Shown: piece by piece, positions 1-12,721 of the stretch
How the letters are laid out: each line of letters starts with the position of its first letter
Numbering within the stretch: position 1 is the first letter of the stretch
From: Macrostomum hystrix
Taxonomy: Eukaryota; Platyhelminthes; Macrostomidae
Length of the DNA: 64,000 bases
Assembly: GCA_950097015.1 (NCBI GenBank)
Contig: CATNEN010000033.1
Coordinates: 4,137,501-4,201,500, forward strand
Direction of reading: 5' to 3'
Made by a program: the position numbers and the translations under genes
The notes under the pieces: model-generated
Databases searched by the model: none
What the model saw: the letters and a program-made list of their open reading frames with translations, nothing else
What the model was told of the DNA's origin: nothing

Positions 1-286
1 TTGGATTCTGAAGTTTTCGGCTAAAAAAATTCCGCAAACCGACGGCGGGAGGGGGGTGGGTGGCGTTCTGTTGCGCAATTCGCACGGGGACAAACCGTGA
101 CTGTCCGGGCGCTGAAAGGGATTATTGCAAGGGAGAAATTCAAAATCCTATGGGAGCCCGTTGAGTGAGACATTAAGCTGAAGGGGATTAACGCACGAAA
201 CTGGGACGGCAGTCATCCGCTAAGCCGATGATGGCATCCAACGGTGGAAGCCATGCAGCTGCAGCGACGGTCATCGCGAGTTCGAG

Positions 287-775
287 TCTCCCTCTCTCAC
301 TGTCTCCCACTCTCACTGTCTCCCTCTCTCACTGTCTCCCTCTCTCACTGTCTCCCTCTCTCACTGTCTCCCTCTCTTGCTGTCTCCCTCTCTTGCTGCC
401 TCCCTCTCTTGCTGCCTCCCTCTCTTGCTGTCTCCCTCTCTTGCTGCCTCCCTCTCTTGCTGTCTCCCTCTCTTGCTATCTCCCTCTCTTGCTGTCTCCC
501 TCTCTTGCTGTCTCCCTCTCTTGCTGTCTCCCTCTCTTGCTGTCTCCCTCTCTCACTGTCTCCCTCTCTTGCTGTCTCCCTCTCTTGCTGTCTCCCTCTC
601 TTGCTGTCTCCCTCTCTTGCTGTCTCCCTCTCTCACTGTCTCCCTCTCTTGCTGTCTCCCTCTCTTGCTGTCTCCCTCTCTTGCTGTCTCCCTCTCTTGC
701 TATCTCCCTCTCTTGCTGTCTCCCTCTCTTGCTGTCTCCCTCTCTCCCTGTCTCCCTCTCTTGCTGTCTCCCTCC
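287..775. repeat. Tandem array, 16-bp unit, ~30 copies
   Basis: The unit ctgtctccctctcttg alternates with variants ending ctca. It is pyrimidine-rich on this strand. All frames stay open, producing artefactual Leu/Ser-rich or Arg/Glu-rich ORFs on both strands. Confidence 0.97.
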
Positions 776-1474
776 AATCGGACCTCTGATTGACCCCACC
801 TAGTTTGTATGAACAGAGAAGCACATGTAGGTAAGTCGATGGGAAATTGGCCGCCCCATTTTATTACGTAACACTGGAAAGGCTCAATAAGGATATTTAT
901 CAATCCATGCTACTCATGCACCAGTATTCAATTTTAAGAAATATCGTTTTCATTGCAAAATTCAAGAAACAATGAGCAGTTTGAGTCTCACTGAGATATT
1001 TTGCATAGTTAAAAAGTTTGAGCACTGTATCGATTTTAAAGGAAGACCGCATTTTGCATGTACCGCGATGGAGGCTGCACCAGCAGCAGTGGGCATTAGT
1101 GCATGAAATCGTCAATGGCTTGTAGCTCTTCCGAGCTCAACTGCAGTTGATGCGGAAGCAATCGCGAATCGTTTACTCACTCCCGGCGGCAGGCCGCGCC
1201 TTCAAGGCAGGAAACCCAGCACAAGAGAATTCGGCTGAGCTGAGCTGCCCTGATTAGGCTCTTGGCCTTATCCGCTCTGGGGCTTAACTGGAGCCAAGAA
1301 AATTTATTTGTAAACAACTGGCCGCTCAGAAACACCTATTGGCTACTGGAAATTCAGCATGCTGTAACTCTGTCCTGGGCTCCACTGAACTCTAGCGCTC
1401 CAGAATTCACACAGCCAGTTTGCTGTCCGGGCAGACAGAATGAAACAATGGATACCGGCGAATCCTTATCTCCC
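776..1474. other. Unique spacer, nothing recognised
   Basis: Moderately AT-rich sequence between two arrays of the same 16-mer family. No coding frame with family resemblance and no RNA gene seen. Confidence 0.5.
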
Positions 1475-3180
1475 CTTCTCCCTGTCTCCCTCTCTCACTG
1501 TCTCCCTCTCTCACTGTCTCCCTCTCTCACTGTCTCCCACTCTCACTGTCTCCCTCTCTCACTGTCTCCCTCTCTCACTGTCTCCCTCTCTCACTGTCTC
1601 CCTCTCTCACTGTCTCCCTCTCTCACTGTCTCCCTCTCTCACTGTCTCCCTCTCTCACTGTCTCCCTCTCTCACTGTCTCCCTCTCTCACTGTCTCCCTC
1701 TCTCACTGTCTCCCTCTCTCACTGTCTCCCTCTCTCACTGTCTCCCACTCTCACTGTCTCCCACTCTCACTGTCTCCCTCTCTCACTGTCTCCCACTCTC
1801 ACTGTCTCCCACTCTCACTGTCTCCCTCTCTCACTGACTCCCTCTCTCACTGTCTCCCTCTCTCACTGTCTCCCTCTCTCACTGTCTCCCTCTCTCACTG
1901 TCTCCCTCTCTCACTGTCTCCCTCTCTCACTGTCTCCCTCTCTCACTGTCTCCCTCTCTCACTGTCTCCCTCTCTCACTGTCTCCCTCTCTCACTGTCTC
2001 CCTCTCTCACTGTCTCCCTCTCTCACTGTCTCCCTCTCTCACTGTCTCCCTCTCTCACTGTCTCCCACTCTCACTGTCTCCCTCTCTCACTGTCTCCCTC
2101 TCTCACTGTCTCCCACTCTCACTGTCTCCCACTCTCACTGTCTCCCACTCTCACTGTCTCCCTCTCTCACTGACTCCCTCTCTCACTGTCTCCCTCTCTC
2201 ACTGTCTCCCTCTCTCACTGTCTCCCTCTCTCACTGTCTCCCTCTCTCACTGTCTCCCTCTCTCACTGTCTCCCTCTCTCACTGTCTCCCTCTCTCACTG
2301 TCTCCCACTCTCACTGTCTCCCTCTCTCACTGACTCCCTCTCTTGCTGTCTCCCTCTCTTGCTGCCTCCCTCTCTTCCTGTCTCCCTCTCTCATTGTCTC
2401 CCTCTCTCACTGTCTCCCTCTCTCACTGTCTCCCACTCTCACTGTCTCCCACTCTCACTGTCTCCCTCTCTCACTGTCTCCCTCTCTCACTGTCTCCCTC
2501 TCTCACTGTCTCCCACTCTCACTGTCTCCCACTCTTGCTGCCTCCCTCTCTTCCTGTCTCCCTCTCTCATTGTCTCCCTCTCTCACTGTCTCCCTCTCTC
2601 ACTGTCTCCCTCTCTCACTGTCTCCCACTCTCACTGTCTCCCACTCTCACTGTCTCCCTCTCTCACTGACTCCCTCTCTTGCTGTCTCCCTCTCTTGCTG
2701 CCTCCCTCTCTTCCTGTCTCCCTCTCTCATTGTCTCCCTCTCTCACTGTCTCCCTCTCTCACTGTCTCCCACTCTCACTGTCTCCCACTCTCACTGTCTC
2801 CCACTCTCACTGTCTCCCTCTCTCACTGTCTCCCTCTCTCACTGTCTCCCTCTCTCACTGTCTCCCACTCTCACTGTCTCCCACTCTCACTGTCTCCCTC
2901 TCTCACTGACTCCCTCTCTCACTGACTCCCTCTCTTGCTGTCTCCCTCTCTTGCTGCCTCCCTCTCTTCCTGTCTCCCTCTCTCATTGTCTCCCTCTCTC
3001 ACTGTCTCCCTCTCTCACTGTCTCCCACTCTCACTGTCTCCCACTCTTGCTGCCTCCCTCTCTTCCTGTCTCCCTCTCTCATTGTCTCCCTCTCTCACTG
3101 TCTCCCTCTCTCACTGTCTCCCTCTCTCACTGTCTCCCACTCTCACTGTCTCCCACTCTCACTGTCTCCCTCTCCCGCTG
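1475..3180. repeat. Tandem array, 16-bp unit, ~107 copies
   Basis: Same family as the array at 287 (ctgtctccctctctca), with point variants (ccactctca, gactccc, ttgctg, ttcctg) recurring in blocks. This shows higher-order duplication within the array. Long Leu/Ser-rich frames here are artefacts. Confidence 0.97.
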
Positions 3181-3760
3181 ATCTCTTTCTTCAGTCGCAG
3201 TCTCCCCCCCCCCGTTAATATCTTGCGAGTCCGTTCAGTCTCCACTAGAATTCACGATTACTGCCCTGAACTGTAGATTTGCAGCTATTTTAGGTCAGGC
3301 TACTAGAGGCGACGAAAACTCGACCTGACATGCACACCGCGGCCGCATCTTCTCTGGCACTGACGTCTAAATATTTAATGGGGTCAAGCCGGGGTCCACT
3401 GACCAGCCCCTTCATTCAATGCGTTTTTCTCTGAGAATCAGTAGCTGCCGAGATCAAGAAGAAAATAGTGTAGCCACAGATGCAGCAGCAGCTGCAGCAG
3501 CAGTCAAACTGAACTCAGGCTGAAGCGTCGAACTCAATCCTACTCAAACCTACTCCGGCTTTGAGTCCGCAAGTCCAATTGTCGGATATTTAAAGTGAAA
3601 CTGAAAGCTGGTCCAACCTGATATTTACGAGCAGCTACTCACCAACTCTGGGCCCGAACACTCATCCGCTTTCTCACCTTATTAGTGTTAACTGGCGTAG
3701 CGGAATAAACTCTCATTACTTTGAGACTCACAATCTCATAGTGGAAAATTCCCAATGTCC
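3181..3760. other. Unique spacer, nothing recognised
   Basis: Contains a short CAG-rich stretch near 3482-3505. No supported gene. Confidence 0.5.
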
Positions 3761-4869
3761 GAATCTCCCATTCTCCCAGTCTCCAAAATCTCCCAGTCTC
3801 TTAATCTCCCAGTTTCCCATTATCCCAGTCTCAGAGTCTCCGAGTTTTCCAGTCTTCCAAACCCCGATCTACCGAATCTCCAAGTCTCTTAATATCCCAG
3901 TCTCCCAAATCCCCTAGTCTCCCAAATCTCCCAGTATCCCAAATCTCATAGTCTCCCAAATCTCCCAGTCTCCCAAATCCCCTAGTCTCCCAAATCTCCC
4001 AGTATCCCAAATCTCATAGTCTCCCAAATCTCCCAGTCTCCCAAACCTCCCAGTCTCTCAATCTCCCAGTCTCCCAAATCTCCCAGTCTCTCAATCTCCC
4101 AGTCTCAAAATCTCCCAGTCTCCCAAATCTCCCAGTCTCTCAATCTCCCAGTCTCCAAAATCTCCCAGTCTCCAAAATCTCCCAGTCTCCCAAATCTCCC
4201 AGTCTCCCAAATCTCCCAGTCTCTCAATCTCCCAGTCTCCCAAATCTCCCAGTCTCTCAATCTCCCAGTCTCTTAATCTCCCAGTCTCCCAAATTTACCA
4301 GTCTTTCAATCTCCCAGTCTCTTAATCTCCCCGTCTCTAAATCTCCCAGTCTCCCAAATCCACTAGTCTCCCAAATCTCCAGTCTCCCAAATCTTCCAGT
4401 CTCCCAAATCTCCCAGTCTCCCAAATTCCCTAGTCTCCCAAATCTCCCAGTCTCCCAAATCTCCCAATCACCCAAATCTCCCAGTCTCTCAATCTCCTAG
4501 TCTCTCAATCTCCCAGTCTCCCAAATCCCCTAGTCTCCCAAATCTCCCAGTCTCCCAAATCTCCCAGTTTCCCAAATCTCCCATTCTCCCAAATCTCCCA
4601 TTCTCCCAAATGTCGCAGTCTCTTGAATCTCCCAGTCTCCCAAATCTCCCAGTCTCCCAAATCCCTTAGTCTCCCAAATCTCCCATTCTCCCAAATGTCG
4701 CAGTCTCTTAAATCTCCCAGTCTCCCAAATCTCCCAGTCTCCCAAATCTCCCATTCTCCCAAATCCCCTAGTCTCCCAAATCTCCCAGTCTCCCAAATCC
4801 CTTAGTCTCCCAAATCTCCCATTCTCCCAAATCTCCCAGTCTTTCAATCTCCCTATCGCCCAGTCGCCC
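3761..4869. repeat. Tandem array, 17-bp unit, ~65 copies
   Basis: The unit cccagtctcccaaatct has many indel variants; it is more degenerate than neighbouring arrays. On the minus strand it reads as Gly/Trp/Glu-rich frames (GDWEIWETGRFGRL), which are artefacts. Confidence 0.93.
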
Positions 4870-6203
4870 TTTTTCCTTAAAAACTCGCTGCAGGCAGCTG
4901 GAAGGACAAAGGCGCAGCTGCACTATCAGAAAGAGAACAGTTTTATCTGCTGCATAGCTGTTGTAAAAGACCAATAGATATAAAGAAACAGACCAAAGCC
5001 AGCCACCTAGCTCCGCTGAAAAGTCGGGATGAAGAAGAAAAGTCGATGCCGCTATATATAGTAGATTCTGTAAATGCGCTGAGCGGAATAAAGAATGTCA
5101 GAGTGGAATTGAATGTTAAACTAGCTGTGTTATCATGGACCTACCACTGGGGCATTGGATAAAGAGCTTGCGATCGCACTTCAAACCAGAAATGCACACT
5201 AACTGCACCCCAGGCAGCCCATTCGCTCTCCAAGCACACACTTTTCCCCTTAAAGAATACAAGCCAGCCCCACTATGCAGCATTGGATGTAGGTGCAGGT
5301 GAATTCCGCGCTAACTCGCTAATGGACAGAAGTTGGCTGGAAACTCGATTCCAGCATTGGGATGAAAACCAGAATGAAATTCTGATACAACCGAGCTGGG
5401 AAAAAACCGAGGATATCATCTTTCAACTTTTATTTGCAGTTTTTCTTTTTTTCCTGCCTGTAACAAAATTCGCACCGCAGCCATTTTCTTGTTTCGAATA
5501 TTTTCTAGAAATAGGCAATGCGCGCCTAGCAACTGAGGATGGGTTTCGGGTGGACATTTAACGGTACGCGGGTACTGTGTAAGTGGTGAGACAGTTTAAA
5601 AAAAGAACCTTGGCATTATTGAGCAGAATGAATCTCTAGGGCCTCATTTTCTGTCCCCCTATCGACTAGTTTTCTGTCCCGGACCTGTTAAAGCGAGCCT
5701 AGCAGTCTGTTCAAGATGAGTGAAGGCCTTTTCCAAACCACTTTTACACCTCCTTCTAAATCGTTTATCGCACTGCATGCAGCTGCTGAGACGGCTCAAC
5801 ACGTCCGCCCACCTCCGCCACCAGGTGGGAATCATTGAATTTTTTCTCCCCTTAGTCGAGGGAAAAATAGCGACCCGGAACAGAATCCCATAAGTTGGAG
5901 CGATGCGGCGTAACTCGCTCCCTTGGGATCTTAGGGATCTTAGGGATCTTAGGGAGAGTATAAATTGGTGACGCAATCACAGGCCCTCTAAATGGAATGC
6001 GTTTCTTTGAGCAGCCGTGAGACCAGATGAGCAGTGCCGACAGAGAGAGATAAGAAAGAAAGGGATGCTTCCAAATGGGAAACAGGTTGGCGAAAATTGC
6101 CCAAAAGTTTTGCTCGGCGTGAAGTCGAGGCATAACTGGAACAGGACTGCCACTTTTAGGAAATTATACATGATAGCTAGTTCATTCAGCATCCATCTAC
6201 CAC
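4870..6203. other. Unique stretch, nothing recognised
   Basis: A 92-codon frame at 5283-5561 and minus frames at 5659-6192 show no family similarity and no good splice context. A short 10-bp triplication (gggatcttag) lies near 5925-5955. Confidence 0.45.
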
Positions 6204-6790
6204 ACCTTCTCTCCCTCTTCTTCCAACGCCTTCTCTCCCTCTTCTTCCATCGCCTTCTCTCCCTCTTCTTCCATCGCCTTCTCTCCCTCTTCTTCCATCG
6301 CCTTCTCTCCCTCTTCTTCCAACGCCTTCTCTCCCTCTTCTTCCAACGCCTTCTCTCCCTCTTCTTCCATCGCCTTCTCTCCCTCTTCTTCCATCGCCTT
6401 CTCTCCCTCTTCTTCCATCGCCTTCTCTTCCTCTTCTTCCATCGCCTTCTCTCCCTCTTCTTCCATCGCCTTCTCTCCCTCTTCTTCCATCGTCTTCTCT
6501 CCCTCTTCTTCCATCGTCTTCTCTCCCTCTTCTTCCATCGCCTTCTCTCCCTCTTCTTCCATCGCCTTCTCTCCCTCTTCTTCCATCGCCTTCTCTCCCT
6601 CTTCTTCCATCGTCTTCTCTCCCTCTTCTTCCATCGTCTTCTCTCCCTCTTCTTCCATCGTCTTCTCTCCCTCTTCTTCCATCGCCTTCTCTCCCTCTTC
6701 TTCCATCGCCTTCTCTCCCGCTTCTTCCATCGTCTTCTCTCCCGCTTCTTCCATCGTCTTCTCTCCCGCTTCTTCCATCGTCTTCTCTCC
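6204..6790. repeat. Tandem array, 24-bp unit, ~24 copies
   Basis: The unit contains ttctctccctcttcttccat plus a variable cg(c/t)c. Because 24 is a multiple of three, a minus-strand frame (6877-6197) stays open as repeats of EEEGEKAM. It starts at TTG, not ATG, so I do not call a gene. Confidence 0.96.
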
Positions 6791-7296
6791 CTCGTCTACC
6801 CTCCCTTTCTCTCTCTCGCCTTCTCTCCCTGTTCTACCCTTCCACCCTCGCGGCTTCGACAGAAATTTTGAAGACAATCAGGCATGAAACGCGGCATGCC
6901 AACTAATAAGCTGAACAGTTTTTCTTTGGGCGAACTTTGGTACAAAAGCAAAGCCAGCCTTCACGGTTGCCGTTGTCGCGTCTGTGAGGTGGGATTAATG
7001 CTCTGAGGATTAACTAACTCCCGTGTGTTAGTGAGGCCTTGCTGCAACAAGGACAGTCAGCAGTCTGATAAGCTGGTTGTAGCCGTTTGGGACACGCAGA
7101 CTTAGCAGAAAACTGTTTGATCTTGGAATTTTGGCAGGAAATGCGATACCTTAGAGCTGTGCCAGAGGATACTGGCATGCTGCGTTTTAGCTCTGGCTTG
7201 GCCAACCCGGCACTAGGCAACTAACAATTGGTTACTCTCCCTATCTCACTCTTCTAATGCGACACAGTTTTGTTACACTTGACTGTCGCTTATTTC
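6791..7296. other. Unique spacer, nothing recognised
   Basis: About 500 bp between two arrays. No coding or RNA signal recognised. Confidence 0.45.
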
Positions 7297-8320
7297 AGTC
7301 ACTATCTGGTTCTGTCACTCTCTTGTTCAATCACTCTCTGGTTCTGACACTCTCTGGTTCTGTCACTCCCTTGTTATGTCACTCTCTGGTTCTGTCACTC
7401 TCTGGTTCTGTCACTCTCTGGTTCTGTCACTCTCTGGTGGTTGTCACTCTCTGGTTCTGTCACTCTCTGGTTCTGTCACTCTCTGGTTCTGTCACTCTCT
7501 GGTTCTGTCACTCTCTGGTTCTGTCACTCTCTGGTTCTGTCACTCTCGTTCAGTCACTCTCGTTCTGTCACTCTCGTTCAGTCACTCTCGTTCTGTCACT
7601 CTCGTTCTGTCACTCTCGTTCTGTCACTCTCGTTCTGTCACTCTCTGGTTCTGTCCCTCTCGTTCTGTCACTCTCGTTCTGTCACTCTCTGGTTCTGTCC
7701 CTCTCGTTCTGTCACTCTCGTTCTGTCACTCTCGTTCTGTCACTCTCGTTCTGTCACTCTCTGGTTCTGTCACTCTCGTTCTGTCACTCTCTGGTTCTGT
7801 CACTCTCTGGTTCTGTCACTCTCTGGTTCTGTCACTCTCTGGTTCTGTCACTCTCTGGTTCTGTCACTCTCTGGTTCTGTCACTCTCGTTCTGTCACTCT
7901 CGTTCAGTCACTCTCGTTCTGTCACTCTCGTTCTGTCACTCTCGTTCTGTCACTCTCGTTCTGTCACTCTCTGGTTCTGTCCCTCTCGTTCTGTCACTCT
8001 CGTTCTGTCACTCTCTGGTTCTGTCCCTCTCGTTCTGTCACTCTCGTTCTGTCACTCTCGTTCTGTCACTCTCGTTCTGTCACTCTCTGGTTCTGTCACT
8101 CTCGTTCTGTCACTCTCGTTCTGTCACTCTCGTTCTGTCACTCTCGTTCTGTCACTCTCTGGTTCTGTCACTCTCGTTCTGTCACTCTCGTTCTGTCACT
8201 CTCGTTCTGTCACTCTCTGGTTCTGTCACTCTCGTTCTGTCACTCTCGTTCTGTCACTATCGTTCGGTCACTCTCGTTCTGTCACTCTCGTTCTGTCACT
8301 ATCGTTCGGTCACTCTCCCA
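7297..8320. repeat. Mixed tandem array of 14- and 16-bp units
   Basis: Two interleaved unit lengths: tctcgttctgtcac (14) and tctctggttctgtcac (16), differing by a gg insertion. Blocks of the two alternate, and some blocks recur (for example around 7550-7760 and 7880-8090). Open frames are artefacts. Confidence 0.96.
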
Positions 8321-9028
8321 TTGTCGGAAGTGTCGCCCTCTAATTTATTTAATCACATGCCCTCTTCCGCAGACAAGAAACTTGCAGGAATTCGGCATTG
8401 TCACACAGTGAATGATCAATAACTCATAATCCTCCTCATCATGCTATGCTGTAAGTCTCTTTGCTACCTTCAATCGACAGGTGTGATTGCGCAACGGTCT
8501 CAGTTTTTTGCTTGGACCAATTAATTTCTGAAACAATTGAATGCAGCAAAGCATGTCTGAAGCCATACAACAATCAATGAATGAATAGGACGACACTAGC
8601 AGAGCCTTTATTTAATGAGGAACTCCTAAGATTAAAATATCCTAGGGCTTCATCACAATAGCTGCAATTAACTGCCCCCCAGTCTGACCCCTAGAAGACA
8701 CTGTGACTGCAATGTCACTGAGCGCGCACATTCTCATTCAGCTTATGTGCCTTCAAAAGCTCAGCTAGGTGCAGTGCAGCTAGCTGTGTCCGTGTGAATT
8801 CTTTTTCTAGGAAAGCCAACTTCAAAAGCGAAGCCGACAGAATTCAAGAGGGGGGGCAAGAAAATTTCGACACCTGGAAGTCACTCTCTCCTAACACAGA
8901 GATCTCGGCTTCATTCCAACTTTCGTTCTGAAAATATCGCACAACAGTTTTGAGTTATTTAATGCCGCGATCTGAGAACTCGTGGGTTGAAGCGAGAATC
9001 AAAACACACGAACCGGCTTGACAGCAAA
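8321..9028. other. Unique spacer, nothing recognised
   Basis: AT-balanced sequence with no frame above background. Confidence 0.45.
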
Positions 9029-9995
9029 GAGATGAGACAAGTGGAGAGATAAGACACGGAGAGATGAGACAGGGAGAGATGAGACACGGATAGATGAGAC
9101 AGGGGAGAGATGAGACAGGGGAGAGATGAGACATGGATAGATGAGACAGGGGAGAGATGAGACAGGGGAGAGATGAGACATGGATAGATGAGACAGGGGA
9201 GAGATGAGACACGGATAGATGAGACAGGGGAGAGATGAGACAGGGGAGAGATGAGACACGGATAGATGAGACAGGGGAGAGATGAGACACGGATAGATGA
9301 GACAGGGGAGAGATGAGACAGGGGAGAGATGAGACAGGGGAGAGATGAGACATGGAGAGATGAGACAGGGGAGAGATGAGACAGGGAAGAGATGAGACAG
9401 GGGAGAGATGAGACAGGGGAGAGATGACACAGGGGAGAGATGAGACAGGGGAGAGATGACACAGGGGAGAGATGAGACAGGGGAGAGATGAGACAGGGAA
9501 GAGATGAGACAGGGGAGAGATGAGACAGGGGAGAGATGACACAGGGGAGAGATGAGACACGAGAGATGAGACAGGGAGAGATGGGACATGGAGAGATGAG
9601 ACAGGGGAGAGATGAGACAGGGAGAGATGAGACAGGGAAGAGATGAGACAGGGGAGAGATGAGACAGGGGAGAGATGACACAGGGGAGAGATGAGACACG
9701 AGAGATGAGACAGTGGAGAGATAAGACACGGAGAGATGAGACAGGGAGAGATGGGACATGGAGAGATGAGACAGGGGAGAGATGAGACAGGGAGAGATGA
9801 GACAGGGAAGAGATGAGACATGGAGAGATGAGACAGGGGAGAGATGACACAGGGGAGAGATGAGACATGAGAGATGAGACAGTGGAGAGATAAGACAGGG
9901 AAGAGATGAGACAGGGAGAGATGAGACAGGGAGAGATAAGACAGGGTAGAGATGAGACAGGGGAGAGATGAGACAGGGAGAAATAAGACAGGGGT
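9029..9995. repeat. Tandem array, 16-bp unit (gagatgagacagggga)
   Basis: About 60 copies, with variants acacgg, acatgg and gggaa and 15-bp units. Minus-strand Leu/Ser/His-rich frames are artefacts. Confidence 0.96.
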
Positions 9996-10360
9996 AAGAG
10001 TCAAACGGGGAGTTCAGTATTTCGGTATTTCCGCATTTCCAGGAAATGAATTCGTTGGCTGGAAGCAAGCGGAATGATGCAATATGAAATGTCGATACCA
10101 GATGCCGCAAAAGATAACGGAGCCAGACACAAACAAGTGTCAGATCCCACAGGAAGATAATAATTCTATAAATTGTGCAACGGACCCAGACTAAATTAAA
10201 GCTGACACATCGTACCAATTTACGATTTGTAAGCGGTGCAAAGATAAACAACACATCCTTTTAGAAAATGCCATATAGTCTGTAGTGGGCAGATCGCTCA
10301 TTGCAACTGTCTGAATTGGGATAGTCTCGACCATTTTTGTCTAAGATTTCCCGGAATCCC
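9996..10360. other. Unique spacer between two related arrays
   Basis: About 365 bp with no gene recognised. Its right edge carries a ~38-bp sequence that recurs after the next array. Confidence 0.5.
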
Positions 10361-11369
10361 AGATGAGACAGCGAGACATGAGGCAGTGGATAGATAAGAC
10401 GGAGAGATGAGACAGGGAAGAGAAGAGACAGGGAAGAGATGAGACATGGAGAGACGACACAGGGGAGAGATGACACAGGGAAGAGATGACACAGGGAAGA
10501 GATGACACAGGGAAGAGATGAGACAGGGGAGAGATGAGACAGGGGAGAGATGACACAGGGAAGAGATGAGACAGGGGAGAGATGAGACAGGGGAGAGATG
10601 AGACAGGGGAGAGATGAGACACGGATAGATGAGACAGGGGAGAGATGAGACACGGATAGATGAGACAGGGGAGAGATGAGACAGGGGAGAGATGAGACAG
10701 GGGAGAGATGAGACATGGGGAGATGAGACAGGGGAGAGATGAGACAGGGAAGAGATAAGACAGGGGAGAGATGAGACAGGGAGAGATGAGACAGGGAAGA
10801 GATGAGACACGAGAGATGAGACAGTGGAGAGATAAGACACGGAGAGATGAGACAGGGAGAGATGGGACACGGATAGATGAGACAGGGGAGAGATGAGACA
10901 CGGATAGATGAGACAGGGGAGAGATGAGACAGGGGAGAGATGAGACATGGAGAGATGAGACAGGGGAGAGATGAGACAGGGAAGAGATAAGACAGGGGAG
11001 AGATGAGACAGGGAGAGATGAGACAGGGAAGAGATGAGACACGAGAGATGAGACAGTGGAGAGATAAGACACGGAGAGATGAGACAGGGAGAGATGGGAC
11101 ATGGAGAGATGAGACAGGGGAGAGATGAGACAGGGAGAGATGAGACAGGGAAGAGATGAGACATGGAGAGATGAGACAGGGGAGAGATGAGACAGTGGAG
11201 AGATGAGACAGGGGAGAGATGAGATAGGGGAGAGTTGAGACAGGGGAGAGAAGAGACAGGGGAGAGATGAGATAGGGGAGAGATGAGACAGGGGAGAGAA
11301 GAGACAGGGGAGAGATGAGATAGGGGAGAGATGAGATAGGGGAGAGTTGAGACAGGGGAGAGATGAGGC
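10361..11369. repeat. Second array of the same 16-bp family
   Basis: Same unit as at 9029. The interior contains a direct block duplication (about 10730-10860 against 10970-11100). Flanked on both sides by a near-identical ~38-bp unique sequence. Confidence 0.96.
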
Positions 11370-11409
11370 GTATCGACATTTTTCGTCGAAGATTTCCTGG
11401 AATCCCAGA

Positions 11410-12721
11410 GTCGTTTCGATAGGAGATGCTCAATTAATTTTGTCACCTCCCTCCGACCCCCCGGGTTTCCAAATCCCAGCTATGGGATTCTCCCATTTCT
11501 TCGAATGCCTCCGAACCTGACCCCTCGAAAAAGGGGAGATGGGAAGTGGTGTTGCGTAACTCGCACACAAACAGACAGGGGGTGCCCCAGCCAGCCAGTG
11601 CTGCTTGTGTTTGCCCGGAGGCTAGTTTGTGAGGGCCTTCGGCGTCCCGCATTCTAGAAGATGCCCTCACGAACTCATGCAGGGAGGGTGGTGGATGGCT
11701 GGGGGTGACAAATATTTTCGACCTGGGGGTGCGAGGTGGAGAAACGCTCGAGTAGCACGCAACGAGAATCGGCAGCTTCAGTGTGAAATTAATTATTCAG
11801 TACCAATCAGCTAGTCTAAGTCCAAGACTATAATTCTGTCACTCTCTGGTTCTGTCACTCCGTCTCTGTCACTCCGTCTCTGTCACTCCGTCTCTGTCAC
11901 TCCACCTGTCACCCCGTCTCTGTCACTCCGTCTCTGTCACTCCGCCTGTCACCCCGTCTCTGTCACTCCGTTTCTGTCACTCCGTCTCTCTCCTACTCTT
12001 CATTCTTATCGCCTCAGTTTGGCAATTTAGTTTCCAGTCGACTAAACTCTGGCACGGCCATGCTCCCAGCCCAAGCCCTGTCAGCCTGCACTTTGCTGAA
12101 TCGCTTCATCACCGGGCGGAGTCCCCGAATTTGGTAGATTCTCAATAATTCTCAATAAACTCACTCCGTCCCGCCAGTCCCCCTTAAGAACTGTTCTCAA
12201 GCCAAAGTGACTGGGATGGGCCAGTTGAAATCCCTGTCCTTGTGGGATTAAAGATCTCCCTTGCACGCCCGCCAGGTTGCCTTCAATTGTTACGTAACCG
12301 GCTTCCACAGAAGCAAAGAGAGAAGCTAGCGCTAGAGGCTAATCGGTTTTGATCCCGAGCGCCAGCAACCGCGGCATTGTCAGTTGCGGCACGTTCGCCT
12401 TAGCCTCGCCGCGGCGTAGTCCTCTGGGAGAACTTCTTTTGAAAGCAACAGGGGAAAAGGGGAAAAGGGGAAAAGGCAGAGCTGCTCCCAATCCATCAGG
12501 CTGTTGCCAGGCGCCAGTGCTGGAGGTCCGCCTTCATCGCGGATAAGCCCCGGGAGCCCCTCCAGCTTCTCCGCTTTTAGTAATCTGAGCAAAGAATCAA
12601 ATGGGAGCAGACAGTTGCTGCTGCTTTCATTGCTGGGTGCCTGCCCCACTTGTCTGTGAACAAATCTTCATCATCTCAGACAACATCTGGCTTTGATGTC
12701 TGTGTGATCTGTGCTTCCTTC
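11410..12721. other. Mostly unique; small 14-bp array at 11834-11992
   Basis: Contains a short array of tctctgtcactccg (about 11 copies). Frames at 11443-11670, 12081-12308 and 12349-12649 lack recognisable similarity. No gene supported. Confidence 0.5.

Noticed and set aside
5147-5200. tRNA-like stretch (ggataaagagcttgcgatcgc)
   Set aside because: The putative B box (cttcaaacc) is weak and no cloverleaf could be drawn by eye.
6197-6877. Minus-strand Glu-rich 226-codon frame
   Set aside because: Product of a 24-bp array with a TTG start; no domain and no promoter or splice evidence.
8955-11446. Long minus-strand Leu/Ser/His-rich frames, some with ATG
   Set aside because: All three frames are open because the 16-mer has no stop in any phase; translations cycle through the same letters.
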